From: Halicephalobus mephisto
Taxonomy: Eukaryota; Nematoda; Chromadorea; Rhabditida; Panagrolaimidae
DNA length: 64,000 nt
NCBI GenBank assembly: GCA_009193035.1
Contig: SWDT01000248.1
Location: forward strand, 203,352-267,351
Reading direction: 5' to 3'
In this document: positions 55,336 through 64,000 of the stretch, one piece after another
How positions within the stretch are numbered: the first letter of the stretch is position 1
Layout: the number at the start of each line of letters is the position of its first letter
Notes under the pieces: generated by a model
What the model saw: only the letters and a program-made list of their open reading frames with translations
Databases searched by the model: none
Told to the model about the DNA's origin: nothing
Translations under genes and position numbers: made by a program

Positions 55336-58300
55336 CTAGCCTTTTCTCTTGATCATATCGAAAGCAGTGTAGAACTTATCCGTGTATTCCCTCTCAATTT
55401 GCACCATATGAGTGAGAAGTATATCATTAGTACGAGCAACAGAATGAAGACCCTTCGTAATTTCAGTTATAACACGCTGAAAAAAACATAAATATCAACA
55501 ACCTCTAATAAAAACATACTTGGAAGTTCCGAATCATATTCCAAATCTGATCTATAGCCAACATGTTAAAGTTCATCAAGCGATTCCGTGATGGATTCTT
55601 CCAGAAATCATAAGCATAAGAATTTCTGTTGATCTTGCGACCACGATGGTCCAAAACAACATGAGCAGAAAATGGCAACAAATTATGATCCAAAATACAA
55701 CTTTTCTTAAACGGCGGAACAAGATCATTATTATGAAGTTCATCATATCCATTCATCTGTCCAACACCACTAAAGACAGGATCCTAAACATAAATTATTA
55801 ATTGCAAATGACAAAAATAAACGACTTACAAAAACATGCCCGTTTTCAGATGCCAAACGGACAACTCCATACATATATTCATTCACAATTCCATTATAAT
55901 CGTCAACAACCTTTTGAATAGGTTGGGGCAAAGGAGTCAAAAATGGTTTTTCATCGTTTTCCTTAAACTGCTCAGCAATACAGTTACTGATATGAAGATC
56001 GGTGAAAATATGTGCCAGAATATGCACAAGTCTATCGTTGATAACTTCTGGTGCTACTTCAGAATCCCGCAATTCCGTCAAATACCGATGCAAGGTTGAA
56101 GTTTGAAGTAAATGGATGAACAACAAATTGCCAGGCTCAAAGTTATTCAGAGTAACAGCAAACTGTGCAAATCCATTGAGACGACAATCAGCATTCAAAA
56201 GCTGCATTCGACGAAGCAACTGAGCACTCATGAAACTATAATAGGTCAAGACACGATTCCATCGTTCATTACCATAAGAAGCCAAAGGATGTAGCAAAAG
56301 ATTCATGACGGCTTTACGACGATTGTCACGGACAGTGACATCGTTCAAAGAGTCAAAGTGGGACAACTTGACCTGTTTTCCCTTACCTTTGACGTCTTTT
56401 CCACTCGTTTGGGTATTATCATCTCCATTTACGTAGGAAAGAACCCTTAACAAATAGGAAGTTGTAAATGGAATATTACCACGAAGGGTTGATAGCGATG
56501 CAGTTAGTAAACGACGAATCTTACTAGAAGGTAGAGCCATGAAAATTACAGAACCAGATGGATCATAACCACGACGACCAGCACGACCAGACATTTGACG
56601 GAACTGAAGAGGAGTAAGATCTGGAGTGTCAATGCCAAAAACTACAGTCTTGCACGGCATATTCATTCTGAAAACCTCATGATACACAAACAAACAAAGA
56701 AAAACCTTACCCCAAGGCCAAAGTTGAAGTAGAGAAAACAATACCCAAATGACCAGAACGGAACAAAATCTCGACAGTTCCACGTTCAATAGCGTTGAAT
56801 CCTTCATGATGGACACCAATACCTCGTTCAAAAAGCTTCAAAAGCATTATAGTATTTGGTTGTTTCCCAGAACGACTAAGGAGACGATCAACAGTTTTCT
56901 CATAAATGTCATCATCTGTGATACGTCCACACAATTTAAACTTAGCAAGAGCTTCCTTCATCTTCATCCTCTGAATAGCAAATGGATCAACATCACTTTC
57001 ATCAGGCAAATCATCATCTTCATCCTTCGGTCCACGTTTCTTCTTATCTTCTTCTGTTTCATCACGTGCTCGTTTCTTCATCTTTTCAAACTTTTCTTCA
57101 GCCTTCAAATTAAATCGCTTCTTGAATTCAGGGCTTTCTTTGTACTCATCTTCTCTTGCTTGAAGATCGTTGAAAACACGAATAGCTAGTTGCTCGCACA
57201 CATCACGATTATCATTGAAACACAAAGCTGGAATCATATTACTCGTTTGCATTTGTTGAATCAAAGGACAAATATTATGAAGCGCCACTTGAGTCATATC
57301 AATCAAAGTCTCACGTTTATCCAGTTCTCCATGAATACCAGAATCAAACTCCTTGAAAATCTGTGTCGTTTTCACTTCATCAGTCTTCAACCAAGACAGA
57401 AAACGATCCTTCAATCCTCGTTCCAAGCTTCGCAAATCCGAACGAGTTAACCAAAGCTTAGATTTGTCTGAATATTTCTTTTGGAAGAATTTGCAAGGTT
57501 CAAATTCATCCTTGATTCCTTTATCAACTTTCGCCATAACTTCGTAGAGTTCAAAAACTTGACGAGCAGTAAGTAATTGATCATCCGGGATACCAAACAT
57601 ACGAATCTTTTCAGGTTTATAGACGCTATAGGGCATAAAATATTTCAACAAAGCGCGTTTATCAATCCTAAAATCATTGAATTAACGACACACCATACCC
57701 AAAAAACCTACTCATCCAAATTCAGAGCTTGAACAGCAGGAGCAAGTTCAAATTCACCTCTTCCAAGTTCAATTTCATCAGAACGTTCACGACCAAAAAT
57801 CTTATCATCATTTTCATAAGATTTAATGTCTTCAAGTTCCAACTTTTGCATTGCTAATTCTAATTCAGACCAACGTTCACGATAAGTGATCAGAACAACT
57901 TTTCGGAATTCAGATTCCTTAGCTGGATTACGAGTTTTGTACGCTTCAAGTACAGAGAGCCATTGAGTAAATGCTTCCTCGTTGCCAATAGTTGCAGACA
58001 ATGCAAGGAATGGACAACGAATAAGAGAGAAAAGATGTTCAATAAAGTGCCCATCACGATGAGCATTAATACAATGGACTTCATCAAAAATAATGTACTT
58101 GACACGCGACATAAATTCTTGTGATTCTTGATCACTGCTCAACAACAACTGCTCCAAAGCTTCTGGGATTGTTACAAGAACTTGACACAAAGCAACACTT
58201 TCAGAATAATCCGCAGTCAAAGTACCAAATAGAGTTTTGCCCGTCACCATAGGCTTGTTCCTAAATCGAGCGTAAACGGAACCACAAACTTGATTGATCA

Positions 58301-60715
58301 ATGCCTTAGAAGGAGCAACGTAAATAACCACATCATCGTTACTTTGACGAAGTATCTTCTCAATACAATAATAAGACACAAAAGTTTTTCCAGCAGAAGT
58401 TGGAGCAACAATTAGAGCAGATTGATCTAAAATTACCCTTTATATAAACCAATTATCCCAAAACTACTCACTTTGATCAACAGCATCCAACATATGTCTT
58501 TGCCATTTATCAGGAGCAAATCCAGTAACACGATCATCTTTTTCTGGTTCTGATTGAATATCAATAAGTCTACCACCATAATAAAGTTGATAATAAATCA
58601 TACTAATATCTAATGACAATGTTTTATTTTTCTTTGCTCCTTCCTCAAATCCAAGAGCTTGCCAAATTTCCGTAACAGATTTCTTTTGTGAATCATCCAA
58701 ATACTGCCAATACATTTGGAAACAATTCTTTAACTGTCCAACAAGATCAACACACCATGTTCGTTTTTCATCTACTGAAGAAAATCCATCAATCAATCTC
58801 GTGTACTGATTGTAATAAGTAATAACAAGCTTGAAACAGCAAAGAGCTTTAGATTCATCCAATTCCAGCCGATTCAGAGTTTCTTCTAATTTCCGAATTA
58901 TATCTGTTTTAACACACAACGCAAAGTCAATTTTAGCTTTATCAGCTTCAATTTGCTTCTTGATCTGATTTTGACGGTTCGCTTCCAGAATAGCATCCTT
59001 CTTTGACACGGCATTTTTCGATCCAGGTTTTCCTCCTTTCTTCGGTTTTCCATCTTTTTCACTTTTCTTCCCCTTAGCATCACTCTGTTCTTGATTCACC
59101 GGGATACGAGGAACTCGAGAGAAATCAACCAACAGCTGTCCACCTCTGCCTTCCAAAGAATCAGAGAATCCTTGGTACCAACGAGCGAGTTGTTGTCGAT
59201 TACGATTCTGTCTCTTCAAATCCCATGCTGTCAAAGGTTTCTCAGGTGGATTGACATGCTTGACACGTACATCTTTAAATTGCCATTTGAAGAGTTCACG
59301 GAAAACCTTCTCATACGTATCCCTAACATGTTCAAGTTCAAAGGTAGCTTTCAATTTCTTCATCTCAGTACTCGTGTATTCAGTAATCAGATCAGAATTG
59401 AGTGGATGAATTTTCACATCAATAGGATCATCTTCAACAATAGCGCAGTTCAGTAAACTTTCATCAACGTCCACAGCTAGAGGAATCGATAATTGAGCCT
59501 CTTGATGATATTTCGCAAATTCCCCTTGAAGTCGAAGTGGAAGGATCGGCTTTTCTTCTTGATTCAAAATAGCATTGTAAATAAGGAGAACAGTCCGGCC
59601 ATCCCAAAAATTAGCCAAATCAAAACCAATATCCTCCGGATGAACTTTGTCCAAACTAGATGTTAATGCACAGAATAAGTTACGACGGTCTTCTATTGAA
59701 GGAGCTTTATCAAATCTGGCAAACTCTGATGTATTCAGTGCTCGTCGCATGTATGGGACAATCATACTACTGAGAAGAGCAGCGGCACACAACGCTTCTG
59801 TTTTCTCATTAGTTTTCTTAATGTTCTTGATCAAAGCAGTGATAATCTCTGGAATACTTTCATATTTCTTCCCACGTTTCTCAGGCGAACGAATAGCTAC
59901 AAAATGATGGATCATACAGCGAGTGTTATACTAAACTTACAATGTGATTTCCCCCAAATAACTTCCAGAGCAGTTTTGAGTTGCTTTGTTAATTCCAAAG
60001 GAGTCATCGACCGATATACCATGCACTTGGTGAAACTCAGTTCAAATTCAGAAAGATAAACCACAGGGACTCTGAAAGTCATTAACTGAACAATGATTGA
60101 CATGAATCGTTCAGCATAATCTGCCTTCTCCTTGATGAGGATATCAACCGGACCATCCATAGATATTGCCTGGAAATGTATTTCGTGATTCGTTGGTCTA
60201 TGAAACTCTCACCATGAAAGAAGGAGTAAGGTCGGTTAGGAACTTTTCCCATTCAGGATCCAATGGACTCTGGAAAATCAGGACATCCTTGCCGTACTTA
60301 CTTTGGCGTAAATAAAGAAGAAAATAAGAAAACAGGAAGGACAGCAACGGTTCATTGTCGTACAGAACGGAAAAGTTGGAGAAACTAACTAGCTTGAATT
60401 TGCCATTCACATCATCCAGAGCTTGTGCAAATTGGTCGAATTGATAAGCCAGAACTTGAGTCTGACCACCTAGATCGAAGCAATGATAACGATGAGCAAG
60501 AAATTCGATAAAAAGACTGTCAACAGATATCATAAAAATCTCCACATCGGCAAATTCCGGCATAATATCCGTCCTAGACGTCTTTATCTTGGAAATGTAC
60601 TGAAATCAGGGAAATACACATATATAAACATTACTTTTAAAAGAAAACTAACGTCTTTGATGACATCGTGAGCACTTTGCAGCCTAGAATCGGCTGCAGT
60701 ATGGTTTGTAGCCAT
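55336..60715 (-). CDS. DDX60: DDX60-like SKI2-family DExH-box helicase
   Basis: Nine minus-strand exons: 60653-60715, 60213-60599, 59941-60169, 58472-59896, 57712-58426, 56711-57667, 55830-56667, 55520-55783 and 55336-55476. All are in phase and give about 1,672 aa, close to human DDX60. The N-terminal region has [20 protein letters not shown] as in DDX60. The helicase core has Walker [13 protein letters not shown] (near 710), DEVH in YIIFDEVHC (near 815), motif III LSATIG, motif V-like [15 protein letters not shown] and motif [14 protein letters not shown] (near 1285). A Lys/Glu-rich linker ([15 protein letters not shown]) precedes the core; a second, acidic and basic, lies inside it. DDX60 proteins are cytosolic RNA helicases linked to antiviral RNA sensing and decay in vertebrates. 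The worm role is inference. Confidence 0.9.
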
Positions 60716-60817
60716 AATCTGGAAACAATTAGATGAAACGAACAGTAAGGTTTCGAAATTGAAAGGTAAAATTCAAAAAAAATGACGTAACAAAAAATGA
60801 CACACGAAGAACCTGCT

Positions 60818-60905
60818 TTCAACACGAAGTCGCTCTGCAAGTGGGAACCGACGGAGCGGATGAGGTGGGACAGACAATCGTGCTGAGAGTATTCCTGAGA
60901 AATGA
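60818..60905 (-). other. Possible upstream 5' exon of the DDX60-like gene
   Basis: On the minus strand an acceptor-flanked, balanced-composition segment reads EYSQHDCLSHLIRS..SDFVLKAG and ends at a GTTCTT donor. Joining it to the ATG-containing exon at 60715 breaks the frame. It could be a 5'UTR exon, part of a different gene, or coincidence. Confidence 0.3.
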
Positions 60906-63900
60906 GAATGACTGATCCAGTTTTTTTTTATTTTTTTAAAATTTTTTTAAAATTTAAATTACATAAAAATGTTACTTCAAAACATTATCTAGAATATGCA
61001 GATGATATAAAAGTGATTTGCGGGTGAAATTAATGGAAAATAAAAAAGATAAAAATGTTTAAAAATTTTGGAATCTTTACCAGATTTCTCGTTTTGGAGT
61101 GGAGACAGACTGTCTAGTTCAAAGTCTCTTCATCATGACCGTTTTTCTTCTATTTTCAGTTTATTTCAAGGATTTTCTTTTTGTTTTTTTTGAAATGTCC
61201 TCATTTATCCAGAAAAGACGGATATCCCCTTCCGTGTGATATCTCAAACACCTAAAATTCAACTAAAACGATTTCGAAACAATGTAGAATATTTGGCAAC
61301 TTTTTGGGTAAGTTTTTTAATTTTTTTATAAATTTTATATAATTACATAAAATCCATCGAAAATGCTTCAGAAACTCTTTAGGTATGCTATTAATCTTTT
61401 TTATATCCTGTTTAATAAGTAAAACATATATCGAAAATTTTTAAGAATTTAGATATTTGATTTTTTAGGTATGTTATTAATATTTTTTATATCTTATTTA
61501 ATAAATAAAACATATCGAAAATTTTTTGTAAATTTTATATAATTACATAAAACCCACCAAAAATGCTTGAGAAACTTTTTAGGTATTTTAGAAATTTTTT
61601 AAAATGTTGTTTACTTGTTGAAAAATACACTAACATGCACTTTTAAGTTTTTTAATTTCACTTAATTGTTAAAAAAACAACTAAGTCTCGGTAACGTCCT
61701 GGATACATTTTCAATTTTTCAAGTTTTATCTAATTGCTGTAAAATCCCTCAATAACATCTTAGTAACTTCCCGGACATTTTTTTAATCTTTTTTAAATCT
61801 TATTTAACTATTGAAAAAAAATACATTAAAGCTGTCTTAGTAACTTCCTGGATGGAGTTTAATCTTTTTTGGATCTTAAGTAAATAATTATAAAATTTTT
61901 CTGCGAATTCTTAGTAACTTCCTGGATACCTTCTAATCCTTTTATAGCATTTAAATACATAATTTTTCAATGGGCATATTAGTCATTTCCTGGATATTAA
62001 TTTTATTTTTGCAAGTTTTATCTAATTATATAAAATTCATTGAAAATTATTTAGTTATTTTTCTGAATACTGCTTATTAATTGAAAAACATCAAAATTTG
62101 GAAAATTTTGTTATATAAAATCCACCAAAAATTAGTAATTTTCATGTATTTTTTAGAAATATTATTTATTTATTAAAAAACATCAAAATTTGGAAAATTT
62201 TGTTAAAATCCACCAAAAATTTGTAATTTTTAAATATCTTTTTTAAATGTTATTTAATAATTAAAAAATATTAAAATTTTTAAAGAACTTTATTGTATAA
62301 AATTTACCGAAAATTATTTAATAATTTTAAAATCTTTTTTAAATGTTATTTATTAATTAAGAAACATAGAAATTTTAGGTATCTTTTTAGGTACTGTAAA
62401 ATCGACCAAATTCAGAATTATCGAAATTACTGTATTGTGCAATTTTTGAATATTTTTAATAATATTAAATTTTAAAACAAATTTATTTAAAAAAATGAAA
62501 ATTCATAAATTTTTGAAAATTAAAAATTCACAAAATTACCCTTATTTATTTTTAAAAATATAATTGTTTTTTTTATTTACAGTAATTTAAAAAATAAATT
62601 TTCAAACTTAAAAAAATTAAAATTTTTTTATTGGACATCTTTTACATGAACTATTTCATCATATTTAATTTGTACTTTGTTTTATCAAAGATGATGATCA
62701 AAGTTCGGGATCAAAATTTGGACTTTCTCGCTAGAACAACAAGGATTTTTATTTTATAGCTCTTATCTAAATTGATTCTTGGATTTTTAGACTTAAAAGA
62801 TTATCCTCAAATCTTACCACGAAAAGTCCAAATTTCGACTTTAAATTTTGATTTCGAAATTTGATTTCGAACTTTAATTTTGAATTTTGATCTCAAACTT
62901 TAATTTCGAAATTTGACCTCAAGTTTTGATTTCGACATTTGATTTGAAACTTCGACCTCAAACTTTAATTTCGAACTTTGACCTCAAACTTCAACTTCGA
63001 ATTCTGATTGTTGCTTTCGGTAAAATAATGAAAATCAAAATGCACATCATGTACTGTAAAATCCACTTTATTACTGTAGTCAGAAACTTCAGAGAAAATT
63101 ACAAAGTAAATTTTTTTAGTTTAAAAAAGTACAGTATTTAATTAATTTTTAAATAAAATAAAAATTTTGTGATTTTTAAATTTTTTTAAAATTTTGTAAA
63201 ATTGCAATTAAAGTAACCTGTGTGGAGTACTGTAGGGGCAATTTTGGTTTGTTCTGCGTCTATTAATAACTTGATAAAATTAATCCCCCTGAGTGAACAT
63301 CAGGTTTAGTACCTCATGACTTTCATTTAGAAATTTCTATATATATCCAGCAAAAATATAGTTTTAAAGAATGAATTACAAAATGACCATCTTGCAAAAT
63401 GAAAATTGTCACATAAGTCCGTCTTCAACAAATTTCTAAGAATTTTAAACATTTCTGAAAATTTTAAATATTTCTAAAAATTAAAAAAATTTCTGAAAAT
63501 TAAAAAAATTTAGAAAATTAAAAAAATTTCTGAAAATTAAAAAAATTTAGAAAATTAAAAAAATTTCTGAAAATTTTAAAAATTTCACAAAAAAAAATTA
63601 ATTTCTGGTCTTTTAAAATGTGTAATTAACCGTAAAATCATGCTATTACGAAATAACTACTAGGAAAATTAAAATTTCAGAGTATTTTTGTTTTTAATAA
63701 GTCTCAATTTTTCGTGCCAGGACTACTTTGTAAAAAATAATTTTTTAAATATTTTATAAAAGTATAATTATCAAATTTCTGTAAAACCAAATAAATTCAA
63801 AATTTTTTCGGACTTGAATGGAAAATTTCAATTTTTCGTGCCAGGACCATTTTGCAAAAAATAATTTTTTAATTTTTTATAAATAATTAAATTTCTGTAA

Positions 63901-64000
63901 AATCAAATAAATTCAAAATTTTTATTTTCGGTCTTGAATGGAAAGTTTTGAAATTCCCCCTCAAAACCACTTATAAAAATATTTATTTTTTCGTTTTTTA
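60906..64000. other. Gene-free AT-rich right end
   Basis: About 61080-61260 is balanced in composition and may hold the helicase promoter. About 61310-62420 has diverged units around 'ATTTTATATAATTACATAAA' and 'TAGTAACTTCCTGGATA'. About 62820-63010 is a TTTGACCTCAAACTTTAATT-type array. About 63440-63600 is TTTCTGAAAATTAAAAAAAT low complexity. About 63600-63960 holds two copies of 'CAATTTTTCGTGCCAGGAC'. No gene is recognised. Confidence 0.6.

Noticed and set aside
54966..55491. Plus-strand frames of 116 and 60 aa
   Set aside because: They overlap the last DDX60-like exon and its 3'UTR in antisense; no start context or family match.
56749..57547. Plus-strand frames opposite the DDX60-like exons
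   Set aside because: They are antisense shadows of a long conserved helicase frame; no motifs.

Overview
The window is nuclear DNA from a rhabditid-type nematode. Coding exons are split by many introns with TTTTCAG or TTTTTAG acceptors. Intron sizes are bimodal: some are 42-45 nt, others 0.3-2 kb of extremely AT-rich, repeat-filled sequence. The gene content is nematode-specific: a cuticlin with vWA and ZP domains, a cuticle collagen, an orphan-type nuclear receptor and a LGC-type Cys-loop channel. Clustered CTACAGTA/TACTGTAG words are also typical of nematode repeats. The species cannot be named from sequence alone.

Layout, left to right: the last exon of a nuclear hormone receptor (+, 372-697); a pre-SET/SET histone methyltransferase (-, 1403-3398); a DNTTIP1-like MiDAC deacetylase-complex subunit (+, 3842-5128); unexplained coding-like exons (5241-5679); an SLC6 monoamine transporter of MOD-5/SERT type (+, 5683-10753); a CUT-6-like cuticlin (-, 10921-14907); a full-length oxysterol-binding protein (-, 16622-22233); a diacylglycerol lipase (+, 24371-27311); an F-box protein (-, 27380-28747); an OATP/SLCO transporter with a heptapeptide-repeat tail (-, 30297-36486); a 37.7-39.4 kb repeat array; a tiny ORF (39998-40078); a cuticle collagen (+, 41073-42143); TRM6, the non-catalytic subunit of the tRNA m1A58 methyltransferase (-, 42239-43907); a small Ly6/three-finger-like secreted protein (+, 44608-45492); a small His-rich secreted peptide precursor ending in WPWP (+, 47737-48936); a Cys-loop ligand-gated channel with a PAR anion motif (-, 49332-54860); and a DDX60-like SKI2 helicase (-, 55336-60715). 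The last 3.3 kb holds no recognisable gene.

The genes do not form one pathway. Several fit nematode neurobiology (SERT-like transporter, LGIC, DAGL endocannabinoid synthesis, WPWP peptide), cuticle biology (cuticlin, collagen) or lipid/sterol handling (OSBP, DAGL). Gene pairs are often convergent with short 3' gaps (DAGL/F-box 68 bp, collagen/TRM6 95 bp). Exon joins were placed by eye and checked for reading phase. Almost all close exactly; the exceptions are one SLCO junction and one OSBP junction, which are flagged.

The most unusual features are the non-coding architecture and small products. One GC-box repeat family appears as near-identical inverted copies in the cut-6 intron, in the SLCO intron and in an intergenic array. 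A family of about 110 bp CTACAGTA-containing tandem repeats recurs across the window. TTCTAGAA (heat-shock-element-like) clusters recur. One MITE has a perfect 16-bp terminal inverted repeat. The SLCO tail repeats differ from each other only at synonymous sites. The WPWP precursor is a candidate undescribed secreted peptide.
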